64,000 nucleotides of DNA from Paraoerskovia marina DSM 21750. GTDB taxonomy: Bacteria > Actinomycetota > Actinomycetes > Actinomycetales > Cellulomonadaceae. The position numbers and the translations under genes are program-made. The notes under the pieces are model-generated. The model was not told the DNA's origin, made no database searches, and was given only the letters and a program-made list of their open reading frames with translations. Of this stretch, positions 54,301 to 62,146 are shown one piece after another. Each line of letters begins with the position of its first letter. Position 1 is the first letter of the stretch. Location: contig NZ_JNIY01000003.1 of assembly GCF_000701465.1 (NCBI RefSeq), positions 558,001 through 622,000 of the forward strand, read 5' to 3'.

Positions 54301-56692
54301 CGGCCCTGTCAACGGGAAGAGTCCGCTGCGCAAGGACCTGGCGGAGATGGTCGCGGAGCTCAACCCGGAGTTCCTCCGGTTCCCCGGCGGTTGCGTCACC
54401 AACGTCGGGACGTTCGACACCTACCTCGGCTCCGACGGCCAGGACCGCACCCGGACCTACCAGTGGAAGGAGACCCTCGGGCCGGTCGAGGAGCGTCCGA
54501 CCAACTGGAACTTCTGGGGCTACAACCAGTCGTACGGCATCGGATACCTCGAGTACATGGAGTGGGCCGAGGACCTCGGTGCCTTCCCGCTGCCCGTGGT
54601 GTCCGTGGGAGCCAACGGTTGTGGCTCGTCGATTCCTGAGATGGTCGAGGGAGACGAGAACTTCGACCGCTGGGTCGCCGACACCGTCGACCTCGTCGAG
54701 TTCGCCAAGGGCGACGTAGACACCGAGTGGGGTGCGGTCCGCGCAGACCTGGGCCACCCGGAGCCCTTCGAGCTGCCGTACATCGGGCTGGGGAACGAGG
54801 AGAACACCGACACGTTCCAGGCAAACTTCCCGGCGTTCCGCGACGCGATCGAGGCAGCGGCGGCCGAGCACGGGTGGGACGTCGAGATCATCTCCAACTC
54901 GGGTCCGGACGACACGGGGGCTCGGTTCGACGAGCTGTGGGAGTTCAACCGCGAGCAAGGCGTCGACATGGTCGACGAGCACTACTACAACGACCCCTCG
55001 TGGTTCCTGCAGAACACCGAGCGCTACGACTCCTACGACCGCGAGGGTCCGCACGTGTTCCTCGGTGAGTACGCCTCGCGCGGGAACACGTGGGGCAACG
55101 CCCTCGCGGAAGCGGCCTACATGACCGGCCTGGAGCGCAACTCGGACCTCGTCGAGCTCGCGTCGTACGCGCCGATGTTCGCCAACGAGGACTACGTCCA
55201 GTGGTCCCCGGACATGATGTGGTTCGACAACGACGAGTCGTGGGGCTCGGTGAACTACTGGAACCAGCATCTGTTCATGAACAACGTCGGCGACGAGGTC
55301 GTCCCGAGCACCCACACGGGTGCCACGGACTCTGCGGCGCTCGACGGCGGCGTCTTCCTGTCGACGTGGGCCACCCAGGCCGCGTACGACGACGTCAGGG
55401 TGACGGACAACACCTCTGGCGACGAGCTGTTCGTCGACTCCTTCGACGACGCGTCCGGCTGGGAGTCCGTCGCGGGGTCGTGGGCCGTGAACGACGGCGA
55501 GTACGTCCAGACGGGGTCGGTCGAGGACGCCCGGTCCGTGCCGACGGGGGCCTACAACGTCGACTGGTCGAACTACACGCTCGAGCTCGAGGCCCGGAAG
55601 GTCTCCGGCAAGGAGGGATTCCTCGTGGGCTTCGCCGCCGGAGGAGCCAACGACTACTACTGGTGGAACCTCGGCGGGTGGAACAACTCGCGGTCTGTCC
55701 TTCAGCGCGCCGACGGTGGTTCCGCCGGCGAGGTGAAGGCTCTCGAGGGCGAGTCTGTGGAGATCGGTCGCGACTACCACGTCAAGGTCGTCGTCGACGG
55801 GCGCACCATCGAGCTCTATCTCGACGGCGAGCTCCAGATGACGTACACCGAACCGACGGAGAAGTCGCTCTACCAGGTCGTGACGCACGACGACGCCACC
55901 GGTGAGCTGATCGTCAAGGTCGTCAACCCCGGGGCGTCGGTCGCCCGGACGGCGGTTGACGTCACCGGGTCGTTCGAGGTGGGCACCGACGTGGCGGTCA
56001 CGGAGATCGTCGCTGACCCGTCGTCGACCAACACCAAGGCCGACAAGACCAACGTGGTCCCCGTCGAGCGGCTGTGGGACGGCGGCGCGAACCAGTTCAC
56101 CTACGACTTTCCCGCCTCGTCGGTGACCTTCCTCCGCCTTGCCGAGGCGGAGGACGAGCGGACCGAGGTGACGCCGGTGCGTCCGTCGTGGACGGACGAG
56201 TGTGGTCCGGGGAATGTCACGGGTGCGCCGTTGCCGGTGGTGGAGGGGGTCGAGTATGTCGAGTCCCGGAAGAAGGACGGTGGGGTGAAGGTGGTGGCGA
56301 CCCCTGTGCAGGGGTACGTGCTCTCGGACGCGCCGTCGGTGACGAAGAACCCGGAGTCGTGGACGTGGACCAAGGGTGACTCGGGCGAGGTGTGTGTGCC
56401 GGATGTCGCGGTGTGGGATGCGTCGGCGGTCTACACGGCTGGTGATCGGGTCTCGTTCGAGGGTTCGGTGTTCGAGGCGATGTGGTGGTCCTCGAACCAG
56501 GAGCCGGGTTCGGTGACCGGTCCGTGGCAGGAGATGGCGCAGGACGGTGACGGTGTGTCGATCTGGACGCCGTCGCGGGTGTTCACCGCGGGTGACGTGG
56601 TGGTGCACGAGCAGGTGAGGTACACGGCGCGGTGGTGGACGCGGAACCAGGTTCCGGGTGCTCCGTGGGGGCCGTGGGAGGTGACCGGCTGA
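51305..56692 (+). CDS. Multimodular secreted alpha-L-arabinofuranosidase (GH43-like + Big + GH51 + CBM5/12-like)
   Basis: 1795 residues. Signal peptide to about residue 43 (LGLAGAMVATLGVPSALA). Residues 50-390: GH43-type five-bladed propeller with RDP (D111) and EGP (E319) motifs; a canonical N-terminal catalytic Asp is not evident. 401-475: Big_2 immunoglobulin-like domain. 487-675: beta-sandwich of DUF1349 type. 684-800: beta-trefoil/fascin-like domain. 805-1340: GH51 core with a carbohydrate-binding-like insert (about 870-995); acid/base E1165 in GLGNEEN and nucleophile E1255 in FLGEYA. 1350-1510: intercalated laminin-G/DUF1080-like domain, then the GH51 C-terminal strands. 1625-1795: linker and two CBM5/12-like repeats (YTAGDRVSFEGSVFEAMWW; FTAGDVVVHEQVRYTARWW). 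Releases arabinose from arabinan/arabinoxylan. ATG 51305 follows [10 protein letters not shown] from about 56170 has different codon use. Confidence 0.9.
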   Translation: MSTNLPVGRGRRLRWSWTALGLAGAMVATLGVPSALALPVDAATPSIVPTAVDVDDSAFDAYVFPYFEGEGAEGEKIYLAVSESDDPETWHTLNDGRPVIESSLGTEGLRDPFLIRHPETGMYYLLATDLKISGGGNFGDAQETGSRSMMVWESADLITWSEQREIALAPATAGNLWAPEAHWDAEGQQFVVYWASALYPSDVAPEDRDISTSYQRMMYATTPDFSEGSFSEPAVWVDMNRGDGRGMIDSTVAELADDDGGSTYYRLTKDERDMTVRQEVSDDLLRTQGVTAGDGWDLIAEQIGVGEPNPWGGEFTNGEGPTMFPSLEDDSWYLMIDQPSYHGGEGYMLFQTDDLDSGDWTSLPDVELPTSPRHGTVVPITAGEQEELLQALQPDLLAEGLALDQNEVSLKTGDTVVVRATVTPVTAGDRTVTWTSDDESVATVESGVITAVADGEATVTATSPHGSATVAVTVAASTPAPLPDGAWVDQFDTDDLDRRWSIAHEEPTAWTSGGGALTVRSQPGDTYQGDNNYENIFLVDVPAGDFVAQTSLAATPSADFQGAGIIAWDDDDNYVRAGLTHASVFAGGPVGIETGTEVDAAYAATFEAREGSTGETLRLARTGDTFTVSTWDGLQWLEAGTTTLAADTTQIGIFALAAGSAPSHDVTFDYFALVESKGADVVPEGPFTVQGADGRYLSDDGALSLVDTRPLSTTSFVATPGDGDGSPVTLETSDGAPVVLADDRLTVGVQGDEAVAVRLSDVGGGTIVVLVGDQTLVEDVDGALVVGDRSDAARLVLVPLEMTEHQIVVDTDAARTEMSDNLYGAFYEDINYAADGGLYAELVRNRSFEFNSSDNRSFTGLTAWSQVGGGDIAVESDEDEWLNESNRFYLTVDSDGSTGVANSSYNEGVAVEDGATYDASVWARSAVAQELTVRVVSADGETTYATGSVAVDGSDEWRQYETTMTVSGTANDARLELVSGAEGRLRLDMVSLFPEDTWVGPVNGKSPLRKDLAEMVAELNPEFLRFPGGCVTNVGTFDTYLGSDGQDRTRTYQWKETLGPVEERPTNWNFWGYNQSYGIGYLEYMEWAEDLGAFPLPVVSVGANGCGSSIPEMVEGDENFDRWVADTVDLVEFAKGDVDTEWGAVRADLGHPEPFELPYIGLGNEENTDTFQANFPAFRDAIEAAAAEHGWDVEIISNSGPDDTGARFDELWEFNREQGVDMVDEHYYNDPSWFLQNTERYDSYDREGPHVFLGEYASRGNTWGNALAEAAYMTGLERNSDLVELASYAPMFANEDYVQWSPDMMWFDNDESWGSVNYWNQHLFMNNVGDEVVPSTHTGATDSAALDGGVFLSTWATQAAYDDVRVTDNTSGDELFVDSFDDASGWESVAGSWAVNDGEYVQTGSVEDARSVPTGAYNVDWSNYTLELEARKVSGKEGFLVGFAAGGANDYYWWNLGGWNNSRSVLQRADGGSAGEVKALEGESVEIGRDYHVKVVVDGRTIELYLDGELQMTYTEPTEKSLYQVVTHDDATGELIVKVVNPGASVARTAVDVTGSFEVGTDVAVTEIVADPSSTNTKADKTNVVPVERLWDGGANQFTYDFPASSVTFLRLAEAEDERTEVTPVRPSWTDECGPGNVTGAPLPVVEGVEYVESRKKDGGVKVVATPVQGYVLSDAPSVTKNPESWTWTKGDSGEVCVPDVAVWDASAVYTAGDRVSFEGSVFEAMWWSSNQEPGSVTGPWQEMAQDGDGVSIWTPSRVFTAGDVVVHEQVRYTARWWTRNQVPGAPWGPWEVTG

Positions 56693-56714
56693 CCCGAGCG
56701 GTCGGGTGACGGTG

Positions 56715-56747
56715 CGAGGGTCCCGGACGAGCCGTCCGGGACCCTCG
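56715..56747 (+). terminator. Terminator of the arabinofuranosidase gene
   Basis: CGAGGGTCCCGGAC pairs with GTCCGGGACCCTCG: 14-bp stem, 5-base loop (56729-56733), 22 bp after the stop codon. Confidence 0.85.
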
Positions 56748-56828
56748 TCGTGCGAGCAACGGCGCGTGGGTCTTGACTGAACCTGAGCGGCCCAAGGGTG
56801 GGTCGGCGCGGTGCAGGGGAGGCTCGCG

Positions 56829-58325
56829 ATGGAACGTCCGTCCGATCAGGAGGCACCGGCCGGCACGGCTGCCGCGCAACCGGAGCTGAAGCGGGTGATG
56901 GGGCGCAAGCTCCTTCTGCTCTTCATCGTCGGGGACATCCTCGGCACCGGGGTCTATGCCCTGACCGGTGAGGTCGCGGGCGAGGTCGGCGGCGCGGCGT
57001 GGGCGCCCTTCCTGATCGCCTTCGCGGTCGCGACGCTCACCGCGTTCTCGTATCTCGAGCTCGTCACCAAGTACCCGCAGGCCGCCGGGGCGGCGCTGTA
57101 CACGCACAAGGCGTTCGGCATCCACCTGCTCACCTTCGTCGTCGCGTTCATGGTGATGAGCTCGGGGATCACGTCGGCCTCGACGGCCTCGAACGCGTTC
57201 GCGGGCTTCCTGAACGACGGTTTCGGGCTGGAGCTGTCGGACGGCGGGGGCGGCTTGCTCGCGATCGCGCTCGGGTTCATGACGCTGGTCGCGCTGGTGA
57301 ACTTCCGCGGGGTCTCGGAGAGCGTGAAGGCCAACGTCGTGCTCACGATGGTGGAGCTCTCGGGACTGCTTCTCGTCATCTTCGTCGGCCTCTGGGGGAT
57401 GACGCAGGGGCGCGCGGACTTCTCGCGCGTCGTCGTCTTCGAGTCGGCGGACGACCGGGGGATCTTCGTGGCGGTCACCGCGGCGACGACGCTGGCGTTC
57501 TTCGCGATGGTGGGCTTCGAGGACTCGGTCAACATGGCGGAGGAGTGCCAGGACCCGGTGCGCGACTTTCCCCGGATGATGATCACCGGACTGTCGATCA
57601 CGGGCCTCATCTACGTCCTCGTCGCGATCACGGCGGTCGCGCTCGTCCCGGTCGGCGACCTGACGGACCCGGACAACGCCTCGGCGCTCACCCAGGTCGT
57701 GGCCGCCGGGGCGCCGAACGTGCCGTTCGACGCCATCTTCCCCTTCATCGGGATGTTCGCCGTCGCCAACTCGGCGCTGATCAACATGCTGATGGCGTCG
57801 CGGCTGCTCTACGGCCTGGCCAACCAGGGCACGTTGCCCCGCGTCTTCGGCCGGGTCCACGCCCGCCGTCAGACGCCGTGGGTCGCGATCGTCGTGACCA
57901 CGCTGCTCTCCTACGGCCTCATCGTGTACGTCGTGCGGGCCAGCGCCACGCAGGAGGGGGCGAACGCCGTCAGCCTGCTCGGGGGGACGACGTCGCTGCT
58001 GCTGCTGTGCGTCTTTGCGGTGGTGAACGTCGCCGTCCTCGTCCTGCGACGTGACCCGGTGGACCACGCGCACTTCCGGACCTGGACCCCTGTCGCCGTC
58101 CTCGGAGCGCTGACCTGCGCGTTCCTCGTGGGGCCGTGGGCGCGCAGCACCGAGCAGCAGCAGCAGTACGTCATCGCCGCGGGACTGCTGGCGGTGGGCC
58201 TGCTGCTCTCGTTCGCGACCTGGCTCTACAACCGGCGAGTGCTCCGACGGACGACGGGGTTCGAGGACGTCACGTCGCTCGACGCCGACCGACCGGGGGC
58301 GACGACGCCGCGCAAGCGCCGGTGA
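56829..58325 (+). CDS. APC-family amino acid permease
   Basis: 498 residues, about 12-14 membrane segments. Helix 1 glycine motif IVGDILGTGVYALTG (APC unwound helix), FSYLELVTKYPQAAGAALY in helix 2, and GFEDSVNMAEECQDPVRDFPRM, the cytoplasmic loop after helix 6 typical of the basic/branched amino-acid APC transporters. No substrate can be named. Start ATG 56829 is favoured by GGGGAGG at 56816-56822 over a GTG at 56811. Stands alone, convergent with the antiporter gene. Confidence 0.85.
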   Translation: MERPSDQEAPAGTAAAQPELKRVMGRKLLLLFIVGDILGTGVYALTGEVAGEVGGAAWAPFLIAFAVATLTAFSYLELVTKYPQAAGAALYTHKAFGIHLLTFVVAFMVMSSGITSASTASNAFAGFLNDGFGLELSDGGGGLLAIALGFMTLVALVNFRGVSESVKANVVLTMVELSGLLLVIFVGLWGMTQGRADFSRVVVFESADDRGIFVAVTAATTLAFFAMVGFEDSVNMAEECQDPVRDFPRMMITGLSITGLIYVLVAITAVALVPVGDLTDPDNASALTQVVAAGAPNVPFDAIFPFIGMFAVANSALINMLMASRLLYGLANQGTLPRVFGRVHARRQTPWVAIVVTTLLSYGLIVYVVRASATQEGANAVSLLGGTTSLLLLCVFAVVNVAVLVLRRDPVDHAHFRTWTPVAVLGALTCAFLVGPWARSTEQQQQYVIAAGLLAVGLLLSFATWLYNRRVLRRTTGFEDVTSLDADRPGATTPRKRR

Positions 58326-58340
58326 GCCCCGGCGGGCGTG

Positions 58341-59903
58341 TCAGTCTCCGTCGCGGACGGCCCGCGCCTCGATCTCGTTGAGCACGGCGTCCGCGACCTC
58401 CGGACTGACCTCGCCGTGGTTGCGGGCGTGGATGACGACGTCGCGCTCGACCTCGGTCGTCTCGCGCAGCAGCCCGGCGAGCGTCTCGCCGTGCGGCTCG
58501 TCCAGCTCCTCCGCGTCGCCCCGGCGGATGCTCCGCCGAGCGTTCTGCGTGGCCACACGGCCCTCGTACTGCTCGACGACGGCGCGCCGGACCAGGGGAG
58601 GGACGTCGTCGCGCGTCCGGGCCGAGTCGAGCCCTGCCTGGGTGGCACGGGTTCGCAGCGCCGCGATCTCCTCGGCCTCGTCCGTCTCGTCGCCGACGCC
58701 GAGGCGCTTGACCAGGGGAGCGAGCGTCAGACCCTGCAGGACGAGCGTGACGAGCACCACCATCAGGCCCACGAAGACGACGGTGTCGCGGTAGGGGAAG
58801 TCTGTGCCGTCGTCGAGGATCACGGGCAGCGCAAGAGCGGAGGCGACGGAGACCACGCCCCGCATCCCCGCCCAGGAGATGACCGTCGTCTCGGCGTTGC
58901 TGAACGTCGATGCCCCCTTCCCGGGGGAGATCTTCCGCAGGATCCAGACAGCGGGGAACATCCAGAGGAACCGGAGCGCCACCAGCGCCGCGACGACGCC
59001 GAGCGCGAAGGCCCAGGTCGACGACGCCACGGGGCTGTGCTCGATGACGTAGGTGAGCTCGAACCCGATCAGGACGAACACGACGCCGGTGATGAGGTAG
59101 TCCGCGTACTCCCACACGGAGCGGCCGAGCAGCCATCCCGCCGACGTGACGGAGGTGTGGCTCACGGACCGCAGCAGCAGCCCGAGGGTCAGCACGGCGA
59201 GCACCCCCGAGCCGTGGATCTCCTCGGCGACGAGGTAGACGGCGAACGGCAGCGCGATCGTGACGGTCGTCTCGGCGGCGGCCTGGTGGATCCGCCCGAG
59301 CACGCGGTGCCCGAGCCAGCCCCCGACCAGCCCGACGCCGATGCCGACCACGACGGCGAGCACCAGGTCGAGCCCGATCGTCCCCGCGCTCACCTCGCCG
59401 GTCACGACCGCGGCGACGGCCACGTGGTAGAGCACGAGCGCCGTCGCGTCGTTGAACATCCCCTCGCCCTCGAGGACGGTGACGATGCGGCCGGGCAGGC
59501 GGAGGCGTCGCGCGACGGCGGTCGCGGCGACAGGGTCCGGGGGTGCCACGATGGCCCCGAGCACCCAGGCAGGTCCCCACGGGATCCCGGCGGCGTGGGC
59601 GAGGACGGCGACGACCCCGGCCGACGCGATCGTCAGACCGACGGCCAGGAACAGGATCGGTGTCGCCTGGCTGCGGAACTCGCGCGCCGTCGACCGTTGC
59701 GTCGCCGCGAAGAGGAGCGGGGGCAGGACGAGCGGGAGGATGAGGTCGGGGTCGACGCTCAGGTGTGGAGTGCCCGGGACCAGCGGGAGCATCAGCCCGA
59801 AGAGCGTCAGGAGGACCGGCAGCGGCACGCGGGTGCGGTCGGCCAGCGGCGTGAGCACGACGATGCCCGCGATGACCGCTCCCCAGAGCGCGATCGACGA
59901 CAT
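58341..59903 (-). CDS. CPA1-family Na+(K+)/H+ antiporter
   Basis: 520 residues, about 12 membrane segments and a ~110-residue cytoplasmic C-terminal domain rich in charged helices (TRATQAGLDSARTRDDVPPL). Ion-site motifs: VAPPDPVAATAVARR (helix 5 equivalent, DP) and LEGEGMFNDATALVLY (ND); SWAGMRGVVSVASALALP near residue 340. NhaP-like sodium/proton exchanger. AGGAGG directly upstream of the ATG. Downstream of the KtrAB-like pair by 28 bp, making a three-gene monovalent cation unit. Confidence 0.87.
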   Translation of the reverse strand: MSSIALWGAVIAGIVVLTPLADRTRVPLPVLLTLFGLMLPLVPGTPHLSVDPDLILPLVLPPLLFAATQRSTAREFRSQATPILFLAVGLTIASAGVVAVLAHAAGIPWGPAWVLGAIVAPPDPVAATAVARRLRLPGRIVTVLEGEGMFNDATALVLYHVAVAAVVTGEVSAGTIGLDLVLAVVVGIGVGLVGGWLGHRVLGRIHQAAAETTVTIALPFAVYLVAEEIHGSGVLAVLTLGLLLRSVSHTSVTSAGWLLGRSVWEYADYLITGVVFVLIGFELTYVIEHSPVASSTWAFALGVVAALVALRFLWMFPAVWILRKISPGKGASTFSNAETTVISWAGMRGVVSVASALALPVILDDGTDFPYRDTVVFVGLMVVLVTLVLQGLTLAPLVKRLGVGDETDEAEEIAALRTRATQAGLDSARTRDDVPPLVRRAVVEQYEGRVATQNARRSIRRGDAEELDEPHGETLAGLLRETTEVERDVVIHARNHGEVSPEVADAVLNEIEARAVRDGD

Positions 59904-59931
59904 GGTTCCTCCTGCGGTGGTGAGGTGCGGG

Positions 59932-60597
59932 CTACGGGCGTGCGGCGAAGCGTTCGAGCAGCTCGGCGTGACCGGAGACGACGATCATGTCGTTGGCCGA
60001 GATGCGGGTCTCCGGCTCGGCGTAGACGAACTCCACGCCGGGCGACTTGACCCCGATGATCGTCACTCCGTACTTCTCGCGCACCTTGGACTCGGCGATC
60101 GTGAACCCCTGGGTCTCCTGCGGCGGGCGCATCTTGACGATGGTGAACCCGTCCTCGACCTCGATGTAGTCGAGCAGCTTGCCGGAGACGAGGTGGGCGA
60201 CGCGGTTGCCGGCGTCGGCCTCGGGGAAGACCACGTGGTGCGCACCGATGCGCTGCAGGATGCGCCCGTGCTCCTTGGAGACGGCCTTGGCCCAGATCTG
60301 CGGCGTCCCGAGGTCGACGAGGTTGCCGGTGATCAGGACGGAGGCCTCGAGCGACGTCCCCACGCCGACGACGGCCACGGGGAAGTCCCGGGCGCCGAGC
60401 TGCTCGAGCGCCGTCGGGTTAGTCGCGTCCGCCTCGACGAGCGCGAGCTGGCCGGAGAACTGGGCGATCAGGTCGGGGTTCCGCTCGACGCCGAGGACGT
60501 CCTGGCCGAGTCGCTCCAGGGTCTCGGCGAGCGCGGTGCCGAACCGGCCGAGCCCGATGACGAGCACGCCGGCGTCCTTCTGCTTCTTGTCGGGCAC
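59932..60597 (-). CDS. ktrA: KtrA/TrkA-type K+ uptake regulatory subunit
   Basis: 221 residues. RCK_N Rossmann domain (VLVIGLGRFGTALAETLERLG, then VEADATNPTALEQLG) that binds ATP/NAD, and an RCK_C domain (about residues 140-221; KYGVTIIGVKSPGVEF). Cytoplasmic gating ring for the channel-like KtrB. GTG start at 60597 with GAGGAG eight bases upstream; the frame beyond it is inside the ktrB-like gene region in another frame. RCK_C domains of this group can bind c-di-AMP, and disA is in the same window. Confidence 0.88.
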   Translation of the reverse strand: MPDKKQKDAGVLVIGLGRFGTALAETLERLGQDVLGVERNPDLIAQFSGQLALVEADATNPTALEQLGARDFPVAVVGVGTSLEASVLITGNLVDLGTPQIWAKAVSKEHGRILQRIGAHHVVFPEADAGNRVAHLVSGKLLDYIEVEDGFTIVKMRPPQETQGFTIAESKVREKYGVTIIGVKSPGVEFVYAEPETRISANDMIVVSGHAELLERFAARP

Positions 60598-60629
60598 GGG
60601 AACTCCTCGGTGGTGGGACGGATCGGCGC

Positions 60630-62009
60630 TCAGCCGATGATGGGACGTTCTTCGGGACGGCGGATGACGCGGCGTCGGTCGCGCAGGGCGAGGGCTGCCG
60701 CGAAGGTCATCGTCCCGATGCGGCCGATGAACATCAGCGCGACCAGCATGTACTTGCCCGCCTCGGGCAGCGAGCCGGTGACCCCGGTGGACAGGCCGAC
60801 GGTCGCGAACGCGGAGATCGTCTCGAAGAGGATGACGTCGAGCGACCATCCCGTGATCTCGAGCAGCGCGACCGAGGAGAGCAGGACGGCGGAGGCGCCG
60901 ATGAAGGTCACGGCGATCGCGAGGCGCAGAGTGTCGCGCGGGATGCGCTTGCCGAACGCGTCCATGTCCCGGTCGCCCCGGGCCTCGGCGACGATGGCGA
61001 TCAGCATGACAGCGAGGGTCGTGACCTTGATGCCGCCCGCGGTCGAGGCGGAGCCGCCGCCGACGAACATCAGCGCGTCGGTGATGAGCCAGCTCGACTC
61101 GTGCATGGAGCCGGTGTCGATCGTCGAGAACCCGCCGGAGCGGGGCATCACGCCGGTGAACAGGGCGGCGAGGAGCTTGACCGGCCACGGGTGCGCTCCG
61201 AGCGTCTCGTCGTTGTTCCACTCGAACACCGCGAAGAGGAAGGTGGCGAGGACGACGAGGCCCACCGAGACGCTCAGGGTGAGCTTGGTGTGCAGGCTCC
61301 ACCCGCGGGTGCCGCGCTTGCGCGCGCTGAAGATGTTCAGGATCACGGGGAACCCGAGCGACCCGACGAAGACCCCGATGATGATGGGCAGGCAGAGCAT
61401 CCAGTCGGCGGTGTACGGCGCGAGGCCCTCGGCCGTCGGCACGAACCCCGCGTTGTTGAAGGCGGAGATGCCGTAGAAGAGGCCGTGCCAGGCCGCCTCC
61501 CCGATCGTCTCCTCGAGGACGAGGAACCGGGGAAAGAGCAGGAGCGCGATGGTGAGCTCGAGCGTCGTCGACGTGATGATGACGACCCGGATGAGCGATC
61601 CGACCTCGCCGAGCTTCTGCGTCTTGGTCTCCGACGCCGTCAGGATGCGCTGGGTCAGGCCGATGCGACGAGACACCGCCAGGCCGAGGATCGACGCGAG
61701 GGTCATGACCCCGAGCCCGCCGACCTTGATGGCGACCAGGATCACGACCTGACCGTAGGTGGACCAGTACGTCCCGGTCGGGACGACGACGAGCCCCGTG
61801 ACGCAGACGGCCGACGTCGCGGTGAACAGGGCGTCGACGAACGCGGCGTGCCGGCCCGACTCGGTCGCGAACGGGGCCATCAGCAGCGCGGTGAAGACGG
61901 CGATCACGGCGCCGAACACCGTCACCGCGAGCCGGGCGGGGGACTGGCGCGCGGTGCGGTCGACGAACTCGCGCCACTCGAACAGGCGCGTGGACCAGCC
62001 GTGGGCCAT
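60630..62009 (-). CDS. ktrB: KtrB/TrkH-type K+ transporter membrane subunit
   Basis: 459 residues, four M1-P-M2 repeats. Selectivity-filter loops: TSAVCVTGLVV, SAFNNAGFVP, MPRSGGFSTID, and SAFATVGLSTG; the lone Gly of each filter is kept. Ktr-type rather than longer TrkH by length. Start ATG 62007-62009 (MAHGWSTRLFEW) is supported by CAGGAGC; an upstream in-frame ATG at 62054 would add 15 residues. First gene of ktrB-ktrA-antiporter, divergent from the deacetylase gene. Confidence 0.88.
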   Translation of the reverse strand: MAHGWSTRLFEWREFVDRTARQSPARLAVTVFGAVIAVFTALLMAPFATESGRHAAFVDALFTATSAVCVTGLVVVPTGTYWSTYGQVVILVAIKVGGLGVMTLASILGLAVSRRIGLTQRILTASETKTQKLGEVGSLIRVVIITSTTLELTIALLLFPRFLVLEETIGEAAWHGLFYGISAFNNAGFVPTAEGLAPYTADWMLCLPIIIGVFVGSLGFPVILNIFSARKRGTRGWSLHTKLTLSVSVGLVVLATFLFAVFEWNNDETLGAHPWPVKLLAALFTGVMPRSGGFSTIDTGSMHESSWLITDALMFVGGGSASTAGGIKVTTLAVMLIAIVAEARGDRDMDAFGKRIPRDTLRLAIAVTFIGASAVLLSSVALLEITGWSLDVILFETISAFATVGLSTGVTGSLPEAGKYMLVALMFIGRIGTMTFAAALALRDRRRVIRRPEERPIIG

Positions 62010-62146
62010 CACTGCTCCTGTCCGCTGATCCGATGTCCTGCTCCAACTCTTCACAACTCTGCCACGAACGGCGCAGATCGGTGGTCAGGACGCCCACGTG
62101 GCGACCACCACGGTGGACGGCGGTGCATCGGCGTTACCGTGAGGGC

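Noticed and set aside
53897-56608. 903-codon open frame antisense to the arabinofuranosidase gene
   Set aside because: Composition is a mirror of GC-rich codons (runs of R, V, D, H), no domain, no ribosome site; the opposite strand encodes clear glycosidase modules.
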